This document shows, piece after piece, positions 36,626 through 44,922 of a DNA stretch of 64,000 bases (positions are counted from its first letter, which is position 1; each line of letters begins with the position of its first letter). A program made the position numbers and the translations under genes. Origin of the DNA: Oscillospiraceae bacterium (GTDB taxonomy: Bacteria > Bacillota > Clostridia > Oscillospirales > Oscillospiraceae); the NCBI GenBank assembly GCA_017482385.1, contig JAFUNI010000022.1:1-64000 (forward strand), in the 5' to 3' direction. Under the pieces are notes generated by a model that made no database searches, was not told the origin of the DNA, and saw only the letters and a program-made list of their open reading frames with translations.

Positions 36626-36656
36626 AGAGATAACTGCAAGGCTGTCTCTTTTTTGT
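36626..36656 (+). terminator. Second weak terminator-like hairpin
   Basis: AGAGATA pairs with TGTCTCT (one G-U pair) across a 10-nt loop and is followed by six T, just downstream of the tRNA terminator. Confidence 0.4.
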
Positions 36657-36664
36657 TAGGTTTT

Positions 36665-37537
36665 TCATAGTCCTTTTTTGTTTTTATTTGCAAACTCTGA
36701 CGGGGAAATTTTCATATATTTTTTAAAGTTCCTATAAAAGGTGCTGAAATCATTATAACCGCAGCAATTCCCCGCCACAGAAATCTTTTCGCCGGATGCA
36801 ATCAACTCGGCAGCCCGCTCAATGCGATAGCGATTGAGGTACTCTTTAAACGGCATACCGGCAATCGAATTGAAAATTGTGCAGAAGTTCGTTTTGGACA
36901 TAGCAGAGCGCCGCACGATCTCACCGAGAGTGATATCCTCATCAAAATGGTTCTTTATATACTCAATGCTATGCAACACCAGCTGTCGATTCTCTTTTGC
37001 CACAAGCGCTAAGGCGTTTTCTTCAAAATACACCCGGGCAAAAAGCGAAAGGAGGACCGAGACCGTTTCCTTTACAATCTCTTGCTTACCGGTTTTATTG
37101 CCAGAGAATTCCGCCATGATTCTTTTGAAAAGGGTATCGGTAAAAATCATATCTTCATAAGATAAAGAAATCTTCGGCTCGATTTTTTCCGCCTGTTCCG
37201 CTTGGAGATATAACAGAAAATCCAATATCAATTTGTTGGCCTCTTTAATGTTCTGAAAATAATCCGTTGTAAAGGATAATGAATAAAAGTCCACCTCTCC
37301 ATCGGGCGTTTGGATATAGTGCGGCTGATTGGGCGGCAGAATGAATATATCGCCCGCAGTGAGATCTGCCATACTGTTTTCAAGATGATGCGTAAGTCTC
37401 CCACTGATCACATAGTAAATCTGAAAGTAATTGTGGCTATGGAGTTTAAGGGCCTCTTTGGGAGAAGTGATACGCGTAATATAAAAATCGTTTGTGGCAT
37501 TTTTGTAATATGATAGGACAAATTTTTTCACATTCAT
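36665..37537 (-). CDS. AraC-family transcriptional regulator
   Basis: I chose the ATG at 37537 (290 residues, MNVKKFVLSYY) with a GGTGAT site upstream; the longer frame adds a hydrophobic stretch unlike the family. The N-terminus is a cupin sensor (LKLHSHNYFQIYYVISG, then GDIFILPPNQPHY). The C-terminal 100 residues carry two helix-turn-helix motifs (ITLGEIVRRSAMSKTNF; YRIERAAELI, then SVAGNCCGYNDFSTFYRNFKK). It is divergent from the AtuA-type module and is its probable activator. Confidence 0.9.
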   Translation of the reverse strand: MNVKKFVLSYYKNATNDFYITRITSPKEALKLHSHNYFQIYYVISGRLTHHLENSMADLTAGDIFILPPNQPHYIQTPDGEVDFYSLSFTTDYFQNIKEANKLILDFLLYLQAEQAEKIEPKISLSYEDMIFTDTLFKRIMAEFSGNKTGKQEIVKETVSVLLSLFARVYFEENALALVAKENRQLVLHSIEYIKNHFDEDITLGEIVRRSAMSKTNFCTIFNSIAGMPFKEYLNRYRIERAAELIASGEKISVAGNCCGYNDFSTFYRNFKKYMKISPSEFANKNKKGL

Positions 37538-37666
37538 AATCATCACCATAAAAAGCATAACACATTTGCGAACAAAACGCAATATAACCGGAACATTCTG
37601 CATTGATTATATGATAGGTTTTTACTAATATAGAATTATACTACTATCACCGGAAAGGAAGATTAT

Positions 37667-38986
37667 ATGAAAATCGTTGCACTAAACGGATTGTTGGGTT
37701 ACGGATACAGCGAGGAAGCTTTGGACATCGCTTTTTCGGAAAAGGTGGATTATTTGGGCGTTGATGCCGGCTCCACCGATCCCGGCCCCTATTATTTGGG
37801 AAGCGGAAAATCCTTTACTGACCGCGGCGCGGTAAAACGGGATTTGGAATTGGCTCTTCCCAAGGCTTTAGCCCAAAAAGCGCCGTTTATCATCGGCACC
37901 GCCGGCGGCGCAGGCAGCGCGCGGCACGTTCAGTGGCTGAAGGAGATCCTTTTGGAAATTGCCGCGGAAAAGAATCTGCAATTCAAGCTGGGTGTCGTTT
38001 TCAGCGATGTTTCCAAGGAATTTGTTTTAGAAAAACTCGATAGCGGAAAAATCACAAATATGAGCGATGAAATGCCGCTTTCCCAAGAAGCAATTAAAGA
38101 AAGTACAACCATTGTAAGCCAAATTGGCATCGCACCGATTATTGAACTGCTGAAAGAGAAGGCAGATGTAATTCTCTGCGGCAGAGCCTGTGACACTGCC
38201 ATTTACGCTGCCCCTTGCATCTATAATGGCTATAACCCGGGCTTAGCCTTCCATATGGCAAAGATTATGGAATGCGGCGCTATGTGTTCTGAGCCGGTTG
38301 CGGCAGCCGATGTCATGCAGGCGTATATGTACGAAGATTACTTTGAGCTGCGTCCTGCCAACCCTATTCGCAAATGCACCGTTGACCGGGTTGCCGCCCA
38401 CACACTGTACGAGCAAAGCAATCCCTATCTGATTTTCGAGCCGGACGGTGTCTGCGACCTGACAAATTCCCAATTCCGGCAAGTTGACGAACGGACGGTG
38501 CGGGTCACCGGTTCTGTTTTCAAGGAAGCAGAGCAGCCGACGCTGAAATTAGAGGGCGTAAAGTGCTCCGGCTACCGGACGATCTGCCCCGCAACGATCT
38601 ACGATCCGGAAACCATCCGTCAGTTTGACACCATTGCCGATACAGTTATGAATTTTGTGAAAGAAAACACGAAGAACACCCTTCCGGATGGCAGCTATAC
38701 CGTATCTTTCAAAACAAACGGCGGCGAAGAAAGCTCTCTGGGTATCATTATGGACATTGTGGGTCAGACCCAGGAAATTGCAGATACTGTTTGCGCCCTT
38801 GTGCGAAGCAGAATGCTGCACTGCGATTATCCGGGCAGAAAGTCCTCTGCAGGCAATCTGGCTTTCCCGTTCTCTCCTTCCGATATCCATGTGGGCCCGG
38901 TATATGAATTCTCCGTGTTCCATTTGGCACAGGTGGATTCTCTGCTGGAAACTTCAAAAATCGAACTGGAGGAAATTGGGCTATGA
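37667..38986 (+). CDS. AtuA/DUF1446-family protein
   Basis: The protein has 439 residues and the N-terminal AtuA-type pattern: DYLGVDAGSTDPGPYYLG, IIGTAGGAGSARH, VILCGRACDTAIYAAP. AtuA is named for acyclic terpene utilisation in Pseudomonas, but family members are widespread in anaerobes with no terpene pathway, and no reaction is established. Its stop overlaps the DUF4387 start (ATGA), a pairing seen repeatedly in this family, so the two probably form one enzyme. First gene of the AraC-linked module. Confidence 0.8.
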   Translation: MKIVALNGLLGYGYSEEALDIAFSEKVDYLGVDAGSTDPGPYYLGSGKSFTDRGAVKRDLELALPKALAQKAPFIIGTAGGAGSARHVQWLKEILLEIAAEKNLQFKLGVVFSDVSKEFVLEKLDSGKITNMSDEMPLSQEAIKESTTIVSQIGIAPIIELLKEKADVILCGRACDTAIYAAPCIYNGYNPGLAFHMAKIMECGAMCSEPVAAADVMQAYMYEDYFELRPANPIRKCTVDRVAAHTLYEQSNPYLIFEPDGVCDLTNSQFRQVDERTVRVTGSVFKEAEQPTLKLEGVKCSGYRTICPATIYDPETIRQFDTIADTVMNFVKENTKNTLPDGSYTVSFKTNGGEESSLGIIMDIVGQTQEIADTVCALVRSRMLHCDYPGRKSSAGNLAFPFSPSDIHVGPVYEFSVFHLAQVDSLLETSKIELEEIGL

Positions 38987-39282
38987 AAAAGCTGATTGAT
39001 TATACCAAAATCCTGCGCAGCAAAAATGCAGGTCCCCTGTTTATTACCTTTGATTTAATTTTCAACAACAACGAGGATATGCTCTATATCGCAGAACGTT
39101 TGACCAAAGCGCATATCGCAAAGGCTTACAATGTTCCGGCAAGCAAGATCGACATTATCGTGTACAGTGTAGTAAATTCCATCAAGATCACATTCCCCCG
39201 GAAAAACATCAGCGGAAGCCTTGCTGACAACGATATTTACGGCTGTCAGCAGCATGTCCCGCTGGCAAACATTGAACTATAG
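38983..39282 (+). CDS. DUF4387 family protein
   Basis: This 99-residue small protein is recognised as DUF4387 by L-R-S-K-N-A-G-P near the N-terminus, TFDLIFNNNEDM and IKITFPRKNISGS. The family is typically encoded next to AtuA/DUF1446 proteins or fused to them, so it is probably a subunit of the same enzyme. Function undescribed. Translationally coupled to the AtuA gene. Confidence 0.8.
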   Translation: MKKLIDYTKILRSKNAGPLFITFDLIFNNNEDMLYIAERLTKAHIAKAYNVPASKIDIIVYSVVNSIKITFPRKNISGSLADNDIYGCQQHVPLANIEL

Positions 39283-39293
39283 GAGTGCTGAGT

Positions 39294-40493
39294 ATGTACG
39301 CAGATAAAGATTATATTCTGAGCTTAAGACACGAGCTTCACGAATATCCCGAAATTGGATTTGATCTTCCGAAAACTATTTCTGTGGTAAAGCGGGAGCT
39401 GGAGAATCTCGGCATTGCATACACAGAAAAATACGGCGAATCCAGTGTTGTAGCAACCATCAATCCTGAAAAATCCCATTTCACCATCGGTATCCGGGCG
39501 GATATGGATGCGCTTTTGATCGAAGAGAAAACCGATCTGCCGTTCAAATCCAAGATTCAAGGACAAATGCACGCCTGCGGCCACGATGCCCATACGGCTA
39601 TGCTTCTTGGCACAGCCAAAGCTCTCAAAGCGATGGAGGACAAGCTTGCTTGCAGAGTTATGCTGGTTTTTCAGCCCAGTGAGGAAGGTATCCGCAGCGG
39701 TGCAGGCGAACTGGTCAAGGGTGGCCTCATGAATGAGATCGATGTGATCATCGGTATGCACGTTGAGAATTGGCTGGAGACCGGAACTGTTGGTGTTTGC
39801 AAAGGCAGTTCTATGGCATCCAGCCGCAATCTGCGGATCGATTTTTACGGCGCTACTGCCCATGCAACACTGCCCCACACAGGTGTAGATGCTTTGGCTG
39901 CCGCGGTGCGTACCTATAACGACATTCAGTATATGCTGGCACGGGAGCTGAATCCCTTTGCAAAATACGTATTTTCTATTGGAAAACTGGAAGGCGGCAC
40001 GACCCAAAACGTGATCGCGGATCATGCCTATATGCTTGGTACCATCCGGACCTTCGATATGGAGGTTGATAGTTTCCTGATCCGCAGAATCGGAGAAATT
40101 GCGGAAAGCTGCGCCAAGCAGATCGGCGCCCGGGCTGAGGTGAACTCCAGTTTGAAAGCGCTTGTTGTATATAATAACCCCTATATTTCTGATTTGGTTC
40201 TGGATTCTGCGGCTAAAGTGGTTGGTGCAGAAAATATTGTACATATGCCCGAAAAGCTAAGCTCTGAGGATTTTTCCCAGTATTTGACCCAAAAACCCGG
40301 TGTATTTATCCGATTGGGAACTCGAAATGCTGAAAAGGGCTGCACCACCCTTCCCCACAACAACGATTTCATGATTGACGAAGATGCATTTCCCATGGGA
40401 ACGGATACCTGCGTGCAGTTTGTCCTAGACAATATGAATGGCATCAATATTGAAAAAGTAACCGCTTCTGACGAAAGGGTAAAAAGATCATGA
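39294..40493 (+). CDS. M20D-family amidohydrolase (hippurate/IAA-amide hydrolase type)
   Basis: AGGAG lies 8 nt before the ATG at 39294 (an in-frame GTG at 39285 overlaps the site); the protein has 399 residues. Metal motifs are MHACGHDAHTAML, QPSEEG, GMHVENW and the C-terminal TLPHNNDF. Such enzymes deacylate N-acyl amino acids. Here it may release the acid or amine that the rest of the module degrades (inference). The stop overlaps the next start in ATGA. Confidence 0.88.
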   Translation: MYADKDYILSLRHELHEYPEIGFDLPKTISVVKRELENLGIAYTEKYGESSVVATINPEKSHFTIGIRADMDALLIEEKTDLPFKSKIQGQMHACGHDAHTAMLLGTAKALKAMEDKLACRVMLVFQPSEEGIRSGAGELVKGGLMNEIDVIIGMHVENWLETGTVGVCKGSSMASSRNLRIDFYGATAHATLPHTGVDALAAAVRTYNDIQYMLARELNPFAKYVFSIGKLEGGTTQNVIADHAYMLGTIRTFDMEVDSFLIRRIGEIAESCAKQIGARAEVNSSLKALVVYNNPYISDLVLDSAAKVVGAENIVHMPEKLSSEDFSQYLTQKPGVFIRLGTRNAEKGCTTLPHNNDFMIDEDAFPMGTDTCVQFVLDNMNGINIEKVTASDERVKRS

Positions 40494-41773
40494 AACAAAC
40501 GATTTGCAGTGTAGGCGATGCAATATTGCTGGAAAAGCTCCCGGATAACTACGATATTACGCCAATCAAAAGCATTGTGGAAAAAGCGGATGTACGGCTT
40601 TTCAATCTGGAAAATGTTCTGTCCGACAGAGCAATATATGGATCCACCTACTGCGGCGGAACTTGGCTTCTTGCCAAAGAGGACACGCTGGACAGTACCC
40701 TGCGCTTTGGGTTTAACGGCTGCTCCTTTGCAAATAATCACACTATGGACTTTTCCTATGACGGCCTTTTTGACACCCTTGCTGCCGCCAAAAAAAGAAA
40801 TCTGCCCATCTGCGGAGCAGGAAAGGATCTGGAAGAAGCTTCCGATTATACTGTGATCGAAACCGAAAATGGCAAATGCGCCTTGATCTCCATTTGCGCA
40901 ACCTTCAATGATGCTGCCCGTGCCGGTCATCCGTCAGATTACCTTTTGGGAAGACCCGGCTTAAATCCTCTGAGATTTTCTGTTGAATACCACATTACCC
41001 CAGAACACATGAAGGCACTCAAAGAAATATCCGCAGGCACTCATATTGACGGCAGAAGAAACCGCTCCCGTATGGGCGGTTATACCCCCATGCCCCCCGA
41101 GGGTTGTTTCGGCTTTGGTGAGTATAACTTCAGGGAAAGTGAAGTGGAAGGAAAGTTTTCGAAAGTAAACGCAGTGGATATGGCAAGAACGGAAAACACC
41201 ATCCAAAAAGCCCTTGCCGTGTGCGACAGTGTCATTGTGAATATCCATTCCCACGAAATCAAGCACGATACAGATGACGAGCCCGACGATTTTCTGATTG
41301 AGTTCTGCCGAAAATGCATCGATGCCGGTGCATCGGCCGTGGTGGGCACCGGAACCCATCAGCTGAAGGCCATTGAAATATATAAGAACAAGCCTATTTT
41401 CTACAGCCTTGGTAACTTTATTTTCCAAAGTGATCTGGTTTTCTGTATGCCGGATGATTTCAGAGAAAAATATAAATTGCCCTACGGTCTTACCGCAAAG
41501 CAGCAGGTTGCCGAACGGGCAAAGCGCGGTAACGGGGGACTTCACAATGATGTTAACAATTTCCGTTCTCTGATGCCCTTTATGACTTTTGAAAACGGCT
41601 GCGTTGAACGAATTGTTCTCTATCCGCTGCGGCTGGATATGCATACAGGTCTGCCTGCCCTCGCCGATCAAGCCGAAGCACAGATCATTTTCGATTATCT
41701 TTGTGACAGAAATAAGCAATTCGGTACAGTTATCAAAATAAATGACAGTGTAATAGAGGTGGAATTACAGTGA
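40490..41773 (+). CDS. CapA-family metallophosphatase-like protein
   Basis: The protein has 427 residues: SVGDAILLEKL at the N-terminus, FNLENVLSD, SFANNHTMDFSYDG, NIHSHEIKH, GTGTHQLKAIE and YSLGNFIFQSD follow the CapA/calcineurin-like order. No signal peptide. It is embedded between M20 and fumarase-like genes with overlapping ends, as the first CapA-like gene is in the citXG operon. Role in the module unknown. Confidence 0.78.
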   Translation: MKQTICSVGDAILLEKLPDNYDITPIKSIVEKADVRLFNLENVLSDRAIYGSTYCGGTWLLAKEDTLDSTLRFGFNGCSFANNHTMDFSYDGLFDTLAAAKKRNLPICGAGKDLEEASDYTVIETENGKCALISICATFNDAARAGHPSDYLLGRPGLNPLRFSVEYHITPEHMKALKEISAGTHIDGRRNRSRMGGYTPMPPEGCFGFGEYNFRESEVEGKFSKVNAVDMARTENTIQKALAVCDSVIVNIHSHEIKHDTDDEPDDFLIEFCRKCIDAGASAVVGTGTHQLKAIEIYKNKPIFYSLGNFIFQSDLVFCMPDDFREKYKLPYGLTAKQQVAERAKRGNGGLHNDVNNFRSLMPFMTFENGCVERIVLYPLRLDMHTGLPALADQAEAQIIFDYLCDRNKQFGTVIKINDSVIEVELQ

Positions 41774-42687
41774 TTAAAACAGAAGTTTATGAGCAAGCGC
41801 TTTTCGAAACCGTTAAGCGCGGCGCAACAGAAATATCTGCCGATGTGAAAGAGGCATTTGAAGCCGCAATTGCCCGGGAAAGCAATCCCGATGCGAAAAA
41901 AGGTCTGATTGCGACCTTGAACAGTATGGAAATGTCTGCAAAGCGGGAAAATCCCCTTTGTGTGGATACCGGCTGGCCGATTTTTTACTTTAAGGTAGGC
42001 AATCAGTGCGTTTTGGAAGGCGGCTTTGTGGAGCTGGAAAATGCCGCAAGACGCGCCGTTGCCAAGGCTACTGAGTTGGGCTATCTGCGTGCCACAATGA
42101 AGCATCCTTTGACCGGCTATGACCCGGGCAACAACATTGGTATGAACATCCCGGATTTTACATATCAGTTTGTGGACGGCGATTCTATTGAAATCTCCTA
42201 TGCCGCAAAGGGTGGCGGCAGTGAGTGCTTTGGCGGTACAAGGCATAGAATTGTGGCCTTTGCCGACGGCATTGCCGGAATCGAGAAATTTGTCATTGAC
42301 AGCTTTGTGGCATCTGCAAGAGCAGGTGCGGTCTGCCCGCCCTCGGTTTTGGGCATCGGCATTGGCGGCACTGCGAATGTGGCAGCCAATTTGGCAAAGG
42401 AAGCCGCTTGCCTGCGGACAGTTGGCTCCAAGCATCCCGATCCCATGTTCGCAAAAATCGAGGAGGATCTGTATAAGGCGCTTAACAGTTTGGGCGTGGG
42501 CATTTTGGGCGCCGGCGGTGACACTTCTGTGTTGGCAGTCAATGTGGAATATGCCTATACCCACATTGCCGGCATTGCCTGCGCTACCAGCACAAACTGT
42601 ATGGTTGCCCGTCGGGCATCGTCCAGAATTGATGCCAACGGCAAGGTTACGATTATGAGAAGTCCCAACTGGTTTGGTGACAGATAA
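41770..42687 (+). CDS. Fumarase/tartrate dehydratase alpha-subunit homologue (divergent)
   Basis: This 305-residue protein starts with GTG overlapping the upstream stop. The three cluster cysteines of class I hydro-lyases are present in LCVDTGW, AVCPPSVLGIGIGG and STNCMVARR. However, the first motif is CVDTG rather than CQDTG and the last is NCMVARR rather than NCHxxR; compare the canonical copy at 61713. It probably forms a 4Fe-4S hydro-lyase with the next gene, acting on an acid other than fumarate. Confidence 0.8.
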   Translation: MIKTEVYEQALFETVKRGATEISADVKEAFEAAIARESNPDAKKGLIATLNSMEMSAKRENPLCVDTGWPIFYFKVGNQCVLEGGFVELENAARRAVAKATELGYLRATMKHPLTGYDPGNNIGMNIPDFTYQFVDGDSIEISYAAKGGGSECFGGTRHRIVAFADGIAGIEKFVIDSFVASARAGAVCPPSVLGIGIGGTANVAANLAKEAACLRTVGSKHPDPMFAKIEEDLYKALNSLGVGILGAGGDTSVLAVNVEYAYTHIAGIACATSTNCMVARRASSRIDANGKVTIMRSPNWFGDR

Positions 42688-42698
42688 GGGGGATCAGT

Positions 42699-43322
42699 AT
42701 GGCAGAATATCATTTGACCGGCCCTTTGACTGATGCAGATGTAGAAAAGCTGAACATCGGCGATATGGTCTATATCAGCGGTGAGGCATTCACTTGCCGC
42801 TCCAGATTGCAAAAGTACATTTTTGACGAAAAGAACGTTCTTCCCTTTTCCACCGCAGGCAGAAACATCCTCATCCACAACGGCCCGATCGTCATAAAAG
42901 AAAACGGCCAATGGCGGTTGGTATCCTTTATGCCCACCTCCAGCATTCGTTTTGAAAAATGGGGTGCGCAGAGTGTGGATCAATGGGATTTGAAAATGAT
43001 TGTCGGTAAAACCACCATGGGCAAAGAAACTGCCCAAATGATGAAAGAGAAAAAATGTGTGCACGTTTCTCCCCGTTCGGTCAGCCCCAATTTGTGGATC
43101 GATTCCATTGAAGTACAGGATGTTTATTTGTATGATGAACTGGGCCGGATTGAAGCGGCTTGGTTCTTCAAACTGCATGAGCTTGGCCCGTTCATTGTGG
43201 ATATCGATACCAAGGGACAGAATCTGTTTGACCGGTTGGACGAGCAAATTTCTGAGAACAAGGACAAAGCATTGCAAGAGCTGGGCATAGACCCGGATTT
43301 TCAATTCACAAAACTGTACTAA
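42699..43322 (+). CDS. Fumarase/tartrate dehydratase beta-subunit homologue (divergent)
   Basis: The protein has 207 residues. LTGPLTDADVEKLNIGDMVYISG and the HNGPIV turn place it in the fumarase C-terminal domain family. The usual GPTTSGRMD substrate motif is replaced by MPTSSIRFE, and the GGAGAL-type loop is absent. The substrate pocket therefore differs from fumarase. It is about 25 residues longer than the canonical copy at 62557. Partner of the preceding alpha subunit. Confidence 0.78.
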   Translation: MAEYHLTGPLTDADVEKLNIGDMVYISGEAFTCRSRLQKYIFDEKNVLPFSTAGRNILIHNGPIVIKENGQWRLVSFMPTSSIRFEKWGAQSVDQWDLKMIVGKTTMGKETAQMMKEKKCVHVSPRSVSPNLWIDSIEVQDVYLYDELGRIEAAWFFKLHELGPFIVDIDTKGQNLFDRLDEQISENKDKALQELGIDPDFQFTKLY

Positions 43323-43409
43323 AATCCGGCGGCGGGTGGTCGGCGGATGGGATTTGCGTAACCGTTTTTGCCGACCGTATGGACTTTAGGACGGGTTTCC
43401 TGAGAAACC

Positions 43410-43432
43410 TTCAAGTCCCGCCTCTCGCACCA
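43410..43432 (+). repeat. tRNA-Leu 3'-end remnant, candidate attachment-site copy 2
   Basis: TTCAAGTCCCGCCTCTCGCA plus CCA matches the tRNA-Leu 3' end at 36537-36559 in 22 of 23 positions. The sequence upstream cannot form the 5' side of a T arm or the rest of a tRNA, so this is a fragment. A strong terminator follows within 5 nt, as expected if this is the displaced original tRNA end. Confidence 0.7.
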
Positions 43433-43436
43433 AACA

Positions 43437-43475
43437 AAAAGATCGCTGACGCATACTTTGCGTCAGCGATCTTTT
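43437..43475. terminator. Strong bidirectional terminator
   Basis: A 17-bp perfect stem centred on GATCGCTGACGCA/TGCGTCAGCGATC with a 5-nt loop, with T on the plus side and A on the other. It separates the island from the convergent metallophosphoesterase gene. Confidence 0.9.
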
Positions 43476-43477
43476 AT

Positions 43478-44890
43478 TTACGGTTGATAGGTATAAGTTA
43501 CAGTATTACTCTTGGCGCCCCAGCTATCGTAGGCAGACAGGGTAATGGTGTAGGTGTGACCCTTAAAATAGGTATCAAGCGCCAGCTCCAGTGTCCATAA
43601 AGTCTTCATATCCGCAGGGGAAGCGCACAGGTAGGAGTCTGCCAGCAGCTTGGCGGTTTCCACCACCTGCTCCCCCTCTGTAATGATCACCTCGTAGTAA
43701 TGGATCTGATCATCATCCGTTCCTGCCTTAAACGCAAGGGTCGGTTTTACAGCCCCCTCGGAGATTCGTGCGGCATTGTCTGCCACAAAAATGGCGTTCT
43801 CATCCAGGACGGGAGGCGTATTATTCTCAGCACGTTCCCAGGTGTAGCACTTTAAGTGGGCACCGTCAGCGGTGGGCGCAGGCAAAATCCAGGGATCCTT
43901 GATGGTCTTGTGCAAACCGAAGTTCATACGGATGATACGCAGGTTGCCATCTTCGTCTATCTGCACCAAATGTCCGTTGGACACGCTGGAGGCATCCTTC
44001 ATAACGGTCACGCTGGCCATATCCCGGTAATTTCCGTTCTCAATGGCCATATAGGACATGGCGCCGCAGTTGATATTGGTCACCTTATCCTGCATGATGG
44101 AGCGCTCGTCGCTGATGGGAAAATGAAGATGTCCGCCGAAAGCCACCACCTGCGGGTACTTGTTCAGAACCTCCAGCAGTTCCTTGGTGTTCCAGAACAT
44201 AGTGCTCATAATAAGATCGCCGCCGTAGGCAAGACCCCGAAGCATGGGATGTGTGGCAAGGAACACATAACGGTCAGGATTCTCTGCTGTGATCTTCGCC
44301 AACAGCTGATCCAGCCACGCTAAGAGCGCAGGATCGTAGTGGGCACCGCTCTTATCCCCCACCTCATCACTGATATAGCCGTTATCCAAAGGATTCACAG
44401 CAATAAAATGGTATCCTCCCACTACCTGATGGACATAACCCCTCTGCGGGTCGCTGTTTTCTGCATCATAAGTGCGATAGCTATCACCGAGGATGCTGTA
44501 AAAAATGTCCATGTTTAGTTTCTGACAGGTATAAGGCCTAGTTTTGACATCGTGGTTGCCCAGGCAGAAAATAAGGGGTACCTTTGCCGGATCAAACACA
44601 TCTTCGTAGACAGCCTTGAAGTCCTCCACCTGAGAGACACGGGCGTTGTTAACGATATCGCCGGCAAAGAAGACAGCGTCCAGACCGCGGTCGGTGTACT
44701 GCAGCGCCAGTTCCTGCAGCTGACGGAAACCCTCGCGACCGCGCTCACCGGTGTCAAACCGGTCAAGGATATTGCTCAGATGCTGCTCACCGGGGGATCT
44801 TTTGCGCAGAACGGATTCCTTGCCCAAAAAGCCATGCTGCAAGTCGGAAACCGCGGCAAATTGAAGAACAATTTTCTTTTCGTTAAACAT
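43478..44890 (-). CDS. Calcineurin-like metallophosphoesterase
   Basis: The protein has 470 residues. Metal motifs run AAVSDLQHG (the usual D-x-H has a variant second residue), FFAGDIVNN, LGNHDVK, ATHPMLRG and GGHLHFP. The C-terminal 140 residues form a beta-rich domain resembling a fibronectin-type module. There is no signal peptide, so it is cytosolic. GGAGG precedes the ATG. It follows the histidine phosphatase-GNAT gene by 32 bp and is probably co-transcribed with it. Confidence 0.85.
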   Translation of the reverse strand: MFNEKKIVLQFAAVSDLQHGFLGKESVLRKRSPGEQHLSNILDRFDTGERGREGFRQLQELALQYTDRGLDAVFFAGDIVNNARVSQVEDFKAVYEDVFDPAKVPLIFCLGNHDVKTRPYTCQKLNMDIFYSILGDSYRTYDAENSDPQRGYVHQVVGGYHFIAVNPLDNGYISDEVGDKSGAHYDPALLAWLDQLLAKITAENPDRYVFLATHPMLRGLAYGGDLIMSTMFWNTKELLEVLNKYPQVVAFGGHLHFPISDERSIMQDKVTNINCGAMSYMAIENGNYRDMASVTVMKDASSVSNGHLVQIDEDGNLRIIRMNFGLHKTIKDPWILPAPTADGAHLKCYTWERAENNTPPVLDENAIFVADNAARISEGAVKPTLAFKAGTDDDQIHYYEVIITEGEQVVETAKLLADSYLCASPADMKTLWTLELALDTYFKGHTYTITLSAYDSWGAKSNTVTYTYQP

Positions 44891-44922
44891 AGGAAACCTC
44901 CCCTTCTGAAACGTGTGATGGA

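Noticed and set aside
43340-43432. Possible second complete tRNA gene
   Set aside because: Only the 3' part (T loop to CCA) matches; the upstream bases cannot form the 5' T-arm strand, anticodon arm or acceptor partner. Treated as a remnant.
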